A stretch of 64,000 nt of DNA from Pseudoteredinibacter isoporae (GCF_011602085.1 NZ_JAAONY010000001.1:1612001-1676000), one strand, 5' to 3'; positions 54,362 through 63,724 are shown, counted from the first letter of the stretch. Numbers and translations: made by a program. Notes: generated from the sequence alone by a model not told the origin.

Positions 54362-54628
54362 ATGGAGTGTCGTGAATCTTGCGGGGCTTGTTGTATTGCG
54401 CCGTCAATCACGCAAGCCATGCCCAATATGCCCAATGGCAAAGCGGCCGGGGAGCACTGTGCCAACCTCGATCCCGACAGCCTGAATTGCCGTATCTGGG
54501 GGCGGGCGGATTACCCTGAGTTTTGCCGTGGATTTCTGCCTGAAGCCGATTTCTGCGGGAATAGTCGGAAAGATGCTTTGCAGATACTGACGCTGATGGA
54601 AGCGGACACCCAGGCGCAGAAACCCTGA
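54362..54628 (+). CDS. YkgJ-family cysteine-cluster protein
   Basis: Small protein of 88 residues with a zinc- or iron-binding cysteine cluster. The N-terminus is MECRESCGACC (CxxxCxxCC), with further cysteines in HCANL, NCRIW, FCRGF and FCGNS, as in the YkgJ/UPF0153 family. The function of the family is unknown. It begins 57 bases after the gamma-glutamyltransferase, so co-transcription is possible. Confidence 0.85.
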   Translation: MECRESCGACCIAPSITQAMPNMPNGKAAGEHCANLDPDSLNCRIWGRADYPEFCRGFLPEADFCGNSRKDALQILTLMEADTQAQKP

Positions 54629-54688
54629 AACGATTTTAAATAATAGCCTTTCCCGGAAGGGCACAGAGAAAACTGTAGGAACAGAATT

Positions 54689-54964
54689 ATGGCAAAACTG
54701 CCCGATGAGCAACGTGAAATCCACGCCAAGTACACCTCCGCGTTTATTAAATTGGCGAATGACCTGAAAGATGAGGGCGGTGAAATCCAGGTGATTTCCG
54801 CAGCGCTGATGAGCGCTTCCGGCATCTACGCCACTTACACCACTTCGGGTAATGAAGGTTATTTGCATCAGTCCGGCATCGACAAAGTGACTGAGGTGTA
54901 TAAAAACAATCTGACCTTTATTCAAAGCATGAAAAAGGCCGAAGCCGAAAAAGGCAACGCCTGA
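54689..54964 (+). CDS. DUF3144 domain protein
   Basis: Helical cytoplasmic protein of 91 residues matching the DUF3144 pattern (FIKLANDLKDEG, then ISAALMSASGIYATY). No signal peptide, membrane segment or catalytic motif is visible. Function unknown. GGAACAG before ATG 54689 is a weak ribosome binding site. Confidence 0.82.
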   Translation: MAKLPDEQREIHAKYTSAFIKLANDLKDEGGEIQVISAALMSASGIYATYTTSGNEGYLHQSGIDKVTEVYKNNLTFIQSMKKAEAEKGNA

Positions 54965-55039
54965 TTCTGAGAGCTGCTGACGTGATCTGTGTTGGCAGCT
55001 CATCGTTTCTCTTCTCTAACGTTCTTTAAATAATTTCCG

Positions 55040-55387
55040 ATGGCCCATCTTCTTTATCGTCTGAATCAATTGCCGGAAGACGAAATCCTCGATATCAGGC
55101 AGCTGCTCGACGAAGCCGATATCGACTATTACGAAACCAGTGCTGGGAATTGGGGAATATCATTGGCTGCCATTTGGCTGCCTGATGATCATCAACTCGA
55201 AGACGCCAAGGCCTTGTTGGAAAACTATCATCGTTACCGCGCTGAAGCAGCCCGAGAACATCCAGTGGAAAGCTGGTGGGCTCATGCACGACGACGCCCG
55301 GTGAAAGTGCTGGCGTTCTCCATTCTGATTACTGCCTGTTTCTATCTGCTGCTGGCGCCATTTATCGCCATGATGCTTCCTGCCTGA
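55040..55387 (+). CDS. DUF6164 small membrane protein
   Basis: Protein of 115 residues. The N-terminal half (MAHLLYRLNQLPEDEILDIRQLLDEADIDYYET) is a small alpha/beta domain typical of DUF6164, resembling DUF2007-like signal-sensing folds. A single membrane helix lies at the C-terminus (about 91-112, VLAFSILITACFYLLLAPFIAMML). Function unknown. Confidence 0.82.
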   Translation: MAHLLYRLNQLPEDEILDIRQLLDEADIDYYETSAGNWGISLAAIWLPDDHQLEDAKALLENYHRYRAEAAREHPVESWWAHARRRPVKVLAFSILITACFYLLLAPFIAMMLPA

Positions 55388-55519
55388 GTAGCGTTGGCAC
55401 CCAATTGATTGTGTGCCAAGCAGACTCTGCATTTACTGCTATGCTTGCAGCAGGGGCCAAAGCCCTTGTCTTTTTGCTATGCCTGTTACGGGCGTTACAT
55501 GTCTACAGCGGAGTTTGCT

Positions 55520-55819
55520 ATGACGCGGGTATTACTGCTGGTCTTCCTTTTTGTGGGCTTACAGGGCTGCGGTGAATCCGGTCATGAGCATTTCTGCTCC
55601 AAGTACCAGTACCTTCACGGCAAGTTGACCGAGCCTGGTGTTCTGCCGTTTATGACCCTCAAACGCATGTTGCGACAGGAACTCAATGACCCTGCCAAGC
55701 GTGATGACGCGAAGATGGCTCTGTTTGTGATCAGTGATATCGAGCGTGGTGTTATTCGGGAGTCAGAAGAGCCCAGGGATTATTGCCTGCGTCGCAAGCG
55801 TTGGGAATCTTACCGCTAG
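55520..55819 (+). CDS. Small outer-membrane-type lipoprotein of unknown function
   Basis: From ATG 55520 (with GCGGAG upstream) this is a 99-residue lipoprotein: hydrophobic leader, then lipobox LQGC (14-17) with Gly at +2, which favours outer-membrane sorting. The longer frame from 55409 buries the leader and is less likely. The mature part is charged and contains three further cysteines, HFCSKYQYLHGKL at the start and DYCLRRKRW at the end. No family recognised. Confidence 0.72.
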   Translation: MTRVLLLVFLFVGLQGCGESGHEHFCSKYQYLHGKLTEPGVLPFMTLKRMLRQELNDPAKRDDAKMALFVISDIERGVIRESEEPRDYCLRRKRWESYR

Positions 55820-55880
55820 GCGGTATCTACAGCCCTTGATGTTCCTGTATTCATCAGATTGTCATCTCTTCGTGGTTTAA

Positions 55881-55903
55881 ATATATGTCTATCCGTATAT
55901 AAT
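55881..55903 (+). promoter_or_regulatory. Promoter with overlapping inverted repeat, candidate ArsR operator for gapdh-arsJ
   Basis: TATAAT (55898-55903) is a perfect -10 box, 36 bases before the gapdh start. ATATATG and CGTATAT (55881-55887 and 55894-55900) form an imperfect inverted repeat with a six-base spacer that overlaps it. ArsR-type repressors bind such AT-rich dyads. No arsR gene is in the window, so identity is inferred from the downstream genes. Confidence 0.5.
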
Positions 55904-55938
55904 GCTGGCCATATGTTTATGGTCTGAAGGGGGCAGTG

Positions 55939-56943
55939 ATGGCAGTCAAGGTGGGGATCAATGGTTTCGGTCGTATGGGGCGACTGGTTTTACGGGCCGC
56001 ATGGCAGTGGCCCGAGCTGGAATTTGTTCAAATCAACGATCCGTCAGGCAGCGCAGAATGCTTTGCCCATCTAATGAATTTCGACTCGGTGCATGGCATT
56101 TTCGAGGGAGAGTGTCTGGCCAAGGGTGATCAGTTGCTGCTGGGGCGGCATTCCATGGCGTTCAGCCGACACAAAAATCTGGAAGACAGTGACTGGTCGA
56201 ACTGTGATTTGATTATTGAAGCCTCCGGTAAATTCAAAAGCCAACACGCTCTGCAACCCTATTTTGATCAAGGTATAAAACGCGTGCTGGTTACGGCACC
56301 AGTTAAAGAAGAGGGCGTGCTGGATACGGTTGTGGGGGTGAATGATCAGTTGTTTGATCCGGAGCGGCATCGCATTGTTACTGCGGCATCCTGCACTACT
56401 AACTGCCTGGCGCCGGTGGTGAAAGTGATTAAGGAAAACTTCGGAATTGTTCACGGCAGTTTTACCACCATTCACGATATCACCAATACCCAAAGCATTC
56501 TCGATCAAGCCCATAAAGATTTACGTCGTGCACGGGCCTGTGGTCAAAGCTTGATTCCTACCAGCACTGGCTCGGCCACAGCCATTATGGAAATTTTCCC
56601 GGAACTGAAAGGCCGCTTGGATGGCCACGCTGTACGAGTACCCTTGGCCAATGCCTCGCTTACGGATTGTGCTTTTGAGTTAGCGAAAGACACTACGGCG
56701 GATGAAGTGAATGCTTGTCTGCAAGCCGCCAGTGAGAATGAGCTGGCTGGAATTCTGGGATACGAAACCCGACCTTTGGTGTCGGTGGATTATAAGACAG
56801 ACCCGCGTTCGAGCATTATTGATGCTCTCAGTACTCGGGTGATTCATTCCCGACATTTGAAACTCTACGCCTGGTATGACAACGAGTGGGGTTACGCCAA
56901 CCGAAGTGCAGAGTTGGCAAGAATGTTGGCTGAACACTGTTAG
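55939..56943 (+). CDS. Glyceraldehyde-3-phosphate dehydrogenase, arsenic-resistance type
   Basis: NAD-dependent dehydrogenase of 334 residues with [17 protein letters not shown] at the start and the catalytic Cys in [11 protein letters not shown]. In arsenic operons, this enzyme uses arsenate in place of phosphate to make 1-arseno-3-phosphoglycerate, which ArsJ then expels. The assignment to that role rests on arsJ directly downstream (twelve bases) and on the isolated location away from glycolytic genes. AAGGGGG precedes ATG 55939; a GTG three bases earlier is an alternative. Confidence 0.9.
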   Translation: MAVKVGINGFGRMGRLVLRAAWQWPELEFVQINDPSGSAECFAHLMNFDSVHGIFEGECLAKGDQLLLGRHSMAFSRHKNLEDSDWSNCDLIIEASGKFKSQHALQPYFDQGIKRVLVTAPVKEEGVLDTVVGVNDQLFDPERHRIVTAASCTTNCLAPVVKVIKENFGIVHGSFTTIHDITNTQSILDQAHKDLRRARACGQSLIPTSTGSATAIMEIFPELKGRLDGHAVRVPLANASLTDCAFELAKDTTADEVNACLQAASENELAGILGYETRPLVSVDYKTDPRSSIIDALSTRVIHSRHLKLYAWYDNEWGYANRSAELARMLAEHC

Positions 56944-56955
56944 AGCTTGGATACG

Positions 56956-58182
56956 ATGAGCGAAACCAACAATACCGGCATGCGTCAGTACGGACTGATC
57001 TGCGCAAACTATTGGGTGTTTACCATTACCGATGGCGCTTTGCGTATGCTGGTGCTCTGGTATTTTCATCAGCAGGGTTATGGTGCTTTGGCCATCGCCA
57101 GTCTGTTTGTGTTTTATGAATTATTTGGGGTTTTCACGAATCTGTTTGGCGGTTGGCTGGGGGCGCGTATTGGTTTAAATCAAACCATGAATCTGGGCCT
57201 GTTGTTGCAAATCGTTTCATTGGGTTTGCTGCTGGTGCCTGCGGACATGCTGACGGTTGTGTGGGTTATGATCGCGCAGGCCGGTTCCGGTATCGCCAAA
57301 GACCTCAATAAAATGAGCGCAAAAAGTGCGATTAAAAACCTGGTGGCGAAAGATCAATTATTCACTTGGGTTGCACGTCTTACGGGTTCAAAGAACAGCT
57401 TAAAAGGTTTGGGCTTTTTTGTTGGCTCTTTACTGTTTCAGTTCTGGGGTTTTCAGGAAGCCTTGCTACTCATGATGGCCTTGCTGGGCATTGCCTTGGT
57501 GGCCAGCTTGGTGCTGCTCGACAAGCGTTTGGGGAAAAGCCAATACAAAGCCAAATTCAAGGAGTTGTTCTCAAACAGTGCGGCTCTGAATCAGCTATCG
57601 GCGGCACGTTTGTTTTTATTTGCGGCCCGTGACGTCTGGTTTGTGGTCGCGCTGCCGGTATCGCTGGCGCAGTTTTTTGCTTGGTCACATGCGTCAGTCG
57701 GGGCCTTTTTAGCCTGCTGGATTGTGGTTTATGGATTGGTTCAGGGGTTTGCTCCGCAGATGGTGCGTCAGAAAAAAGCCGCAAGCAGTCTCTGGTTTTG
57801 GGCCGCTTTGCTTTCTGTCTTGACTGGGCTTATTGCGGCGTCGCTGTGGTTGAACGGCCAGCAAAACCTGTTGCTGTCCCAGGCTTTGTTGCTATCAGGT
57901 CTGTTGGCCTTTGCTGGTATTTTTGCAATCAATTCTGCCTACCACAGTTATTTGGTGGTGGCTTATGCGCGTGCCGATGGCGCATCCCTGGACGTTGGCT
58001 TTTACTATATGTCCAATGCCTTGGGGCGCTTGCTGGGAACGATATTGTCTGGCTGGGTATACGCCAGTTTCGGTTTGGCGGCCTGTTTGGCGGTTTCTGC
58101 TGTGTTGTTGTTGCTGGCAGCGGCGCTGGCGAGAGGTTTGCCCGAATCGGCGGAGAATGATCAGGAAGAAGCAGGCGTTTGA
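56956..58182 (+). CDS. arsJ: ArsJ organoarsenical efflux transporter (major facilitator superfamily)
   Basis: Inner-membrane exporter of 408 residues with about twelve hydrophobic segments. The N-terminal YGLICANYWVFTITDGALRM and the loop GSGIAKDLNKMSAKSAIKNL are characteristic of ArsJ. It exports 1-arseno-3-phosphoglycerate made by the preceding dehydrogenase, giving arsenate resistance without arsenate reductase. Start is ATG 56956; an in-frame TTG nine bases upstream is less likely. The two genes are tightly spaced and surely co-transcribed. Confidence 0.93.
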   Translation: MSETNNTGMRQYGLICANYWVFTITDGALRMLVLWYFHQQGYGALAIASLFVFYELFGVFTNLFGGWLGARIGLNQTMNLGLLLQIVSLGLLLVPADMLTVVWVMIAQAGSGIAKDLNKMSAKSAIKNLVAKDQLFTWVARLTGSKNSLKGLGFFVGSLLFQFWGFQEALLLMMALLGIALVASLVLLDKRLGKSQYKAKFKELFSNSAALNQLSAARLFLFAARDVWFVVALPVSLAQFFAWSHASVGAFLACWIVVYGLVQGFAPQMVRQKKAASSLWFWAALLSVLTGLIAASLWLNGQQNLLLSQALLLSGLLAFAGIFAINSAYHSYLVVAYARADGASLDVGFYYMSNALGRLLGTILSGWVYASFGLAACLAVSAVLLLLAAALARGLPESAENDQEEAGV

Positions 58183-58196
58183 TTTCGAGCCCGTTG

Positions 58197-58598
58197 TTAT
58201 ACGGGCTCGAAGGTGTAATTTACGGCGTGTTGGCGACGCTTGTCACGAATCTTGCGAAGCTGGCGTTGGGCTGGAATTTGCCATTGAGCCACGGTTTCAG
58301 AAATACAATAGCCACGGCTGGTCAGCGCATTGATAATCGCATTGGCAGCACCCAGCGCTTGCTGGGAACGATGATAGGGGCCCTGGCTTTTCACTTTGTG
58401 GGGCTGTTCATTACTGATGCCGCCCAGGGCAATCAGCGAGTACAAACCCTCTTCGACTGGCTTAATGTGCAACTCGATGCGTTTGCCTGAAGCCGCCAGA
58501 AGAACCACGGAAGTCCCTAATTGAGGTAGCTTGATGTAATTAAGTCGCATAGTCTTCATTTCGTTGGCTAGTTGTACCCGCTTCCCATCGGGTTTCAT
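58197..58598 (-). CDS. Hypothetical protein, small basic
   Basis: I do not recognise this 133-residue protein. It starts with RLNYIKLPQLGTSVVLLAASGKRIELH, a likely beta-sheet. A segment GPYHRSQQALGAANAIINAL (about 73-92) looks like a helix after a loop, and the C-terminus is strongly basic (RQLRKIRDKRRQ). There is no signal peptide or membrane helix. A possible second start is at residue 14. It is convergent with arsJ (14-base gap) and probably unrelated to it. The coding pattern and lone frame in this stretch make it credible. Confidence 0.6.
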   Translation of the reverse strand: MKPDGKRVQLANEMKTMRLNYIKLPQLGTSVVLLAASGKRIELHIKPVEEGLYSLIALGGISNEQPHKVKSQGPYHRSQQALGAANAIINALTSRGYCISETVAQWQIPAQRQLRKIRDKRRQHAVNYTFEPV

Positions 58599-59093
58599 AT
58601 TGCTTGCTCTGTCTTATTTTCTTCAGTTTTTCCAGTATTTTCTCAGCGAGTCTTTCGCTAAGCCCTCAACCATAAGTATTTCAGTAGAAGGTTTTAACTG
58701 TGCGTTTATTCCGCAGTTAGCAAGCGCCTCCAAACCCTGTTGTTATATAAGCCTTTTGGTTCACATCTTGTGGGCTTATTTTTGTTGAGTCTGGCGTCAA
58801 AATTCCCTTGTAGCTTCCCCTATCTCCCAGAAAGCGTCAAGTTTCAAACACTCTACAATGAGCAATTGATTGTGGCTATAAGACGTTGATATTAAATGTA
58901 AATCTACAGTTTCTAGTTCTTTTGAAGTAGAACTTCAAAACGATAACTGGTCTACCTTTTCTCATACTTTGTGAACTGGATAACATTTTGCCTAGTCATC
59001 AATTTGACGCCGCTGTGGCTTTAAACGTAGAGCTTGTTGGGCTATTTCTGTACACTTGCGCCGCTTTTCATTTTGAGGTGAGTTCATACAGCT
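58599..59093. other. Intergenic region without a recognisable gene
   Basis: This 495-base, AT-rich stretch separates the divergent hypothetical gene and tcdA. No reading frame with family features is present. ATAAGCC (58748-58754) and GGCTTAT (58774-58780) followed by TTTT form a weak terminator-like hairpin on the + strand, suggesting a short transcript or remnant. The right part must contain the tcdA promoter. Confidence 0.45.
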
Positions 59094-59894
59094 ATGCTCA
59101 GCGAATCCTATCGCCAACGTTTTTCCGGAATTGCCCGCTTATACGGTGAGCAGGGGCTGCTGAATCTCAGTCGTGCCCATATGCTGGTGATTGGCATTGG
59201 TGGGGTAGGCAGCTGGTTGGCAGAAGCCCTCGCACGCAGTGGTGTGGGAGAAATCAGTTTGCTGGATATGGATGATATCTGCATCAGCAATATCAACCGC
59301 CAGTTACACGCTCTTCAAAGTACCGTAGGCCAAAGTAAAATCGACTTGATGGCGCAGCGCCTGAGGGATATTAATCCTGAGGTGCGTGTGCACTGCATTG
59401 ATGATTTTCTGGATGTTGAGAATATCGCCGAGCACATCCATCCGGATATGGATGTAGTCATTGATGCGATTGATTCGGCGAAAGTGAAATCCGCTTTGAT
59501 CGCCCATTGCCGCGCCCAAAAACAGCAGGTGATTACACTTGGCAGTGCGGGCGGTAAGATTGACCCGGCGCGAGTAGTGAGTGGCGATTTGAGCAAGACC
59601 ATTAAAGATCCCTTATTGGCGCGTACCCGAAAAATCCTGCGTCAGCAATTTGGTTTCCCGCGCAACCCCAAGCGCGTGTTTTCGGTGGAAGCTGTGTATT
59701 CCCCTGAGCAAATGAAGTATCCGGATGGCAATGGTGGTGTGACCGAACAAAAGCCGAAACAGGATGCCGGCCAGGGACTGGATTGCAGCGGCGGCTTTGG
59801 CTCAATCACGATGGTAACGTCAGTGTTCGCCATGCTGGCGGCGAATCGGGCCATTGAACGCTATCTGGAACGGGCGCCGGGGGACGACGCATAA
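59094..59894 (+). CDS. tcdA: tRNA threonylcarbamoyladenosine dehydratase
   Basis: E1-like ATP-dependent enzyme (CsdL/TcdA) that cyclises t6A37 of tRNA to ct6A. The 266-residue protein has the nucleotide motif GIGGVGSWLAEALARSGVG, LLDMDDICISNINRQ and the VIDAIDS acidic motif, without the E1 thiolation domain. It faces the csdA-csdE fusion gene with only sixteen bases between their stops. In E. coli, CsdA and CsdE pass sulfur to this protein, so the neighbourhood reflects a working unit. TsaD, earlier in the window, makes its substrate. Confidence 0.94.
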   Translation: MLSESYRQRFSGIARLYGEQGLLNLSRAHMLVIGIGGVGSWLAEALARSGVGEISLLDMDDICISNINRQLHALQSTVGQSKIDLMAQRLRDINPEVRVHCIDDFLDVENIAEHIHPDMDVVIDAIDSAKVKSALIAHCRAQKQQVITLGSAGGKIDPARVVSGDLSKTIKDPLLARTRKILRQQFGFPRNPKRVFSVEAVYSPEQMKYPDGNGGVTEQKPKQDAGQGLDCSGGFGSITMVTSVFAMLAANRAIERYLERAPGDDA

Positions 59895-59910
59895 AGCTTG
59901 TCAGTCGAGT

Positions 59911-61545
59911 TCAGGGTAAGTTGCGCAGATGATTAATCAGGCTGTGAATGCCATTGCTGCGTGACGGACTGAGATAGTTTTCCAGTTGCAGTTCTTCTAT
60001 CGCTTTGTTGAAATCGAAGGCTTTGATTTCTTCACTGCGGCACCCCTCTACCCAGCTTAAAATCAGGGCGGACACTCCGCGAATCAATCGAGCGTCACTA
60101 TCGTGACGGAAATTCCAGAAACCATTTCGACGTTTGGCGTGCAACCACAAAGCTGATTCGCAACCCGGAATCATATAGCGTTCTTTACGAATATCAGCTT
60201 TGATCGTAATTTCCTTGCCCCAGAGAATGAGTTGCTTTTGTCGTTGCTGCCAACTCATTTTCCCACTGATGACTTTGGCCCGTTGGGCGTTGAGTTCTTT
60301 TTTGGCCGGAGCGTCGGAAGGTGTCTGCTTGATGTGTTTCTGGTTCTGCAAAAAAGCTTCACAGGCACGCAGTAGGGCATCCATGTCTTCCCGGGTATTG
60401 TAGGGTGCAATTGAGGCACGCAATAAACTGCTTTGATTCATGCTCTGCAGTAAAGGCTGAGTGCAGTGGTGGCCTTGCCTTACCGAGATACCGTGTCGAT
60501 CGAGAAAATCCGCAAGCTCAATATTTAATTCTTGTTCCTGCAAGCTGAAACAAACGATGCCAGCAGGATTATGCGGATCACTAAAGAGTTGGATTTCGTT
60601 GAGCTGCTTTAAGCCCTGATGGGCATGATGACACAGGGTTTGTTTGTGGTGTTTGATGTGTTCCAGTGGCCACTGTCCAAAGAAATCCAATGCCGCTTGA
60701 AATCCGGCAATGGCTGCTGTGGCCGGACTGCCAGCTTCAAAACGGTGGGGCGCTTCCAGATAACTGCTCTCTTCGAGGCCGACCTGTTGGATCATGCCGC
60801 CACCTGTTAATAGGGGCGTCAACTTATTAAGTTTTGAGCGTTTGCCATAGAGCACCCCCAAACCTTCGGGGCCATACATTTTGTGCGCTGAAAAACACAG
60901 GAAGTCACAGCCAATCTGTTGGACGTCAACCGTGTTGTGTGCGATGTGTTGGGCTGCGTCGACAACAAACACACAGGATTCCGGAATGATCTGGCGGGCC
61001 TGATGTAAATCCGGCGCGCAGCCCAATGTGTTTGAACAGGCGCTCAGACTGACAACGCGCGTGTTGTCGGTAATCAGGGTTTTCAGTTGGTCAATGTCCA
61101 GCTCGCCGTTGTGCAGGGGAAGAAACTTTAGAACAAGGCCTTTGTTTTTCGCGACTTCTTGCCAGGGCAGCAGATTGGCGTGGTGTTCCAGCAGGGACAA
61201 AATAATTTCGTCTCCCGCTTGCAGTTGTTCGCCAATGCCTTTCGCGAGGGTATTAAGTGCCGCCGTACAGCTTTGGGTAAAAACAATATTGTCGGAGTGT
61301 TCGGCATTGATAAAGTCCGCAGTGCTCTGACGACAGCTCTCAATGACCTTGGTTGCGTCGCGGCTGTAGCGGTGACTGCCCCGGTGGGCGTTACCAACTC
61401 CGTTTTGATAGTAGTGACGGATGGCCTCAATAACGACGGACGGCTTTTGAGTGGTAGCTGCATTATCCAGGTAATGTACCGCCTGATTCTTCAGTGCGGG
61501 AAATTGAGCTTTAAATTGAGCGGCATCGAAGGTATTTGAAGTCAT
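59911..61545 (-). CDS. csdA: CsdA-CsdE fusion: cysteine desulfurase with SufE-type sulfur acceptor
   Basis: Single 544-residue protein that joins two normally separate partners. Residues 1-400 are a class V PLP cysteine desulfurase: YLDNAATTQKPS at the start, the PLP lysine in SAHKMYGPEGLGVL, and catalytic Cys361 in GHHCTQPLL. After a Lys/Pro-rich linker (about 405-425), residues 430-544 are a SufE/CsdE domain with acceptor Cys462 in MIPGCESALW and RLIRGVSALIL. I start at ATG 61545; a longer frame to 61854 overlaps tatD in the wrong frame. Fusion channels persulfide from donor to acceptor. It faces tcdA, its likely client. Confidence 0.92.
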   Translation of the reverse strand: MTSNTFDAAQFKAQFPALKNQAVHYLDNAATTQKPSVVIEAIRHYYQNGVGNAHRGSHRYSRDATKVIESCRQSTADFINAEHSDNIVFTQSCTAALNTLAKGIGEQLQAGDEIILSLLEHHANLLPWQEVAKNKGLVLKFLPLHNGELDIDQLKTLITDNTRVVSLSACSNTLGCAPDLHQARQIIPESCVFVVDAAQHIAHNTVDVQQIGCDFLCFSAHKMYGPEGLGVLYGKRSKLNKLTPLLTGGGMIQQVGLEESSYLEAPHRFEAGSPATAAIAGFQAALDFFGQWPLEHIKHHKQTLCHHAHQGLKQLNEIQLFSDPHNPAGIVCFSLQEQELNIELADFLDRHGISVRQGHHCTQPLLQSMNQSSLLRASIAPYNTREDMDALLRACEAFLQNQKHIKQTPSDAPAKKELNAQRAKVISGKMSWQQRQKQLILWGKEITIKADIRKERYMIPGCESALWLHAKRRNGFWNFRHDSDARLIRGVSALILSWVEGCRSEEIKAFDFNKAIEELQLENYLSPSRSNGIHSLINHLRNLP

Positions 61546-61588
61546 AACGCTGTCTAAACGAGGCTTGGGGCTGGTCTGCTGATTGATT

Positions 61589-62365
61589 TCAAGCGCGATT
61601 GTCGCACAGATCCAATCCAAATAGGCGACGGCTGTTGGCGCTGGTGATGTTGGCAATCTTTTCCGGGGATTCTGATCGGATGTCTGCCAGACATTGATTG
61701 ATATCGGCCAGGGCAAGGGGACTATTAGCTTTTCCCTGCTGGCCATAGAGTGGCATCGACGGCGCGTCGGTTTCCAGAACGATGTGTTCGAGCGCAAGTT
61801 GGCTGACCGTGCGCCGGGTTTTCTGGGCGCGAGGGTAGGTGATACCGCCGCCAATGCCGATCAAAAAGCCGAGGCTAATATAGCTTTGGGCAAGCTCAAT
61901 GCTGCCATGAAAGCCATGGACGACACCATGAAGGGGTTGAAACTTTTTGAGTAGGGACAGCAATTCCTGATGGGCTTTGTGCGCGTGCAGTATGACAGGC
62001 TTGTTGAGATCGCGGGCTTGTTCGAGTTGCCAGCTTAAGGCTTGCTTGTGCAGTTCGGTGATGCCTTTGCCGCCGTCCAGTCCGCATTCACCTATCGCGA
62101 CGCAGTTGGGATCGTTCAGGGCCTGGCTCAGGGAATCCTGAAGTTCCGAGAAGGTTTGTGCGTTGACCCACCAGGGGTGCAGGCCCGCCGACCAAAAACA
62201 GCCCGGGTGTTGCTCACAGAGTGCTTGAATACGTGGCCAGTATTGGGCTTCGGTAGCGGGAATAATAATGTGCTTGATGTGTTGCTGGCGGCATTTCTGC
62301 CAGAGCTGATCGACATTACTGAACTCGGGAAAGTCCAGGTGACAGTGACTGTCGATCAGCTCCAT
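61589..62365 (-). CDS. TatD-family metal-dependent hydrolase
   Basis: TIM-barrel hydrolase of 258 residues, TatD/YjjV type, thought to act as 3'-5' exonuclease or deoxyribonuclease. The metal ligands are visible in MELIDSHCHLDF, GECGLDGG, HAHKAHQELL, HGFHGS and LETDAPSMPL. It lies 43 bases upstream of the csdA-csdE fusion and on the same strand. YjjV-like sequence is the closest pattern; exact substrate unknown. Confidence 0.9.
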   Translation of the reverse strand: MELIDSHCHLDFPEFSNVDQLWQKCRQQHIKHIIIPATEAQYWPRIQALCEQHPGCFWSAGLHPWWVNAQTFSELQDSLSQALNDPNCVAIGECGLDGGKGITELHKQALSWQLEQARDLNKPVILHAHKAHQELLSLLKKFQPLHGVVHGFHGSIELAQSYISLGFLIGIGGGITYPRAQKTRRTVSQLALEHIVLETDAPSMPLYGQQGKANSPLALADINQCLADIRSESPEKIANITSANSRRLFGLDLCDNRA

Positions 62366-62377
62366 GGTGTATCGGGT

Positions 62378-63724
62378 TTACAGACTTTTGTAAAAGCTAA
62401 GCACGATCAGGGCTGGGCAGAAAAAGCGCACGTAGACGGGCCATATTTTCCAAAACAGGCTGTCTTCAATATCTTCGTGACCTTCTTTAAGCTCAGAGAG
62501 CAAACGATCGCGATGCATAATCCAGCCGGCGAAGATACACAGTAGGATGCCCAGAATGGGTTGGCTGTATTTGGTGGTAAAGTCGACCACCAGGCCAAAC
62601 AGGCTGCCAAAATTCAAAATGATTACAGCACTGATGGCGAAAATAATGCCACCAATAATTAGCGTAACAACTGGACGAGAGGCTTGACTGGTTTCCACAG
62701 CACGTGCAACAGGCACTTCCAACATGGAAATGGATGAGGTCAGTGAGGCGATCGTCATTAAGCCGAAGAAGGCGATTGCAACCCAGGGACCAGCGGCGCC
62801 CATGGATTCAAACAGCACTGGCAAAACCTGAAATATCAAATCGGGGCCGGCCAGCAGATCACCACTTTCGCTGTAAATCGTCGCGCCGTGATGCTGGGCG
62901 ACAAACATGGCGGGAATAATCAGCAAGCCGGCAGTAAAGGCAATACCCACATCTACGGTGGTGACGATGGCGCCCAGTCTTGGCAGGCTGTCGTCTTTAC
63001 TCAAGTAAGAGCCGTAAATCATCATGGTGCCTACGCCCAGGGATAGGGAGAAAAAGGCCTGCCCCATCGCGCTGACAATCAAATCCGGATTGGTCAGTTG
63101 GCTCAGGTCCGGCAGCAGATAAAGCTTGAGGCCCTCGGCAGCGCCTTCCTGGGTCAATACATAAATGATCAGCAATAGCAGCAGAACGATCAATGCTGGC
63201 ATCAGTCGAGTTGACCAGCGCTCGATACCGGATTCTACACCGCTGGCAATGATGGCCATCGTCAAACCGGCGAAGAGCCCACCAAAGATCAGATTGCGGC
63301 CATTGCTTTGTTCGGTAAGCCAATGATGCGCAGCATCCAGACTCATCATCTCTGCTGCAGGTGCGATCAGGTAGGCAACCATCCAGCCAGCGATAATGGT
63401 GTAGAAGCTCAGGATCAAGCTCGCGACCACAATGCCGTACCAACCGGTAAAGCGACCGAAGAATTTTGTCAGGGGGCTGCTGGCAACAGACGCCAGGCCG
63501 TCAACGGTGTTGGAGCGTGAGTGCCTGCCGAGCGTCAGCTCGGCCATCAGTGCCGGGTAGGCCAGACAGAAGGCCAGTACCAAATAGGCTAATACGAAGG
63601 CGGCTCCACCATTGCTGGCGGTCTGGGTTGGAAAGCCCCAGATATTGCCAAGACCCACAGCAGAACCTGCTGCGGCCATAATAAAACCAGTTTTTGAAGA
63701 AAATTGTCCCCTGGGGCTGCTCAT
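62378..63724 (-). CDS. Sodium-dependent transporter, NSS/SNF family
   Basis: Inner-membrane Na+-coupled transporter of 448 residues with eleven to twelve hydrophobic segments, of the neurotransmitter:sodium symporter family (LeuT/Tyt1-like). The first helix has the unwound substrate/sodium region SAVGLGNIWGFPTQTASNGG. LSLGVGTMMIYGSYL and LTSSISMLEV in later helices are typical. The substrate is probably an amino acid. It is followed by tatD twelve bases on, so the two may share a transcript. Confidence 0.92.
   Translation of the reverse strand: MSSPRGQFSSKTGFIMAAAGSAVGLGNIWGFPTQTASNGGAAFVLAYLVLAFCLAYPALMAELTLGRHSRSNTVDGLASVASSPLTKFFGRFTGWYGIVVASLILSFYTIIAGWMVAYLIAPAAEMMSLDAAHHWLTEQSNGRNLIFGGLFAGLTMAIIASGVESGIERWSTRLMPALIVLLLLLIIYVLTQEGAAEGLKLYLLPDLSQLTNPDLIVSAMGQAFFSLSLGVGTMMIYGSYLSKDDSLPRLGAIVTTVDVGIAFTAGLLIIPAMFVAQHHGATIYSESGDLLAGPDLIFQVLPVLFESMGAAGPWVAIAFFGLMTIASLTSSISMLEVPVARAVETSQASRPVVTLIIGGIIFAISAVIILNFGSLFGLVVDFTTKYSQPILGILLCIFAGWIMHRDRLLSELKEGHEDIEDSLFWKIWPVYVRFFCPALIVLSFYKSL

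Noticed and set aside
61546..61854. N-terminal extension of the CsdA-CsdE fusion
   Set aside because: The first hundred residues of the longer frame are the tatD gene read in another frame; the desulfurase fold begins at ATG 61545.
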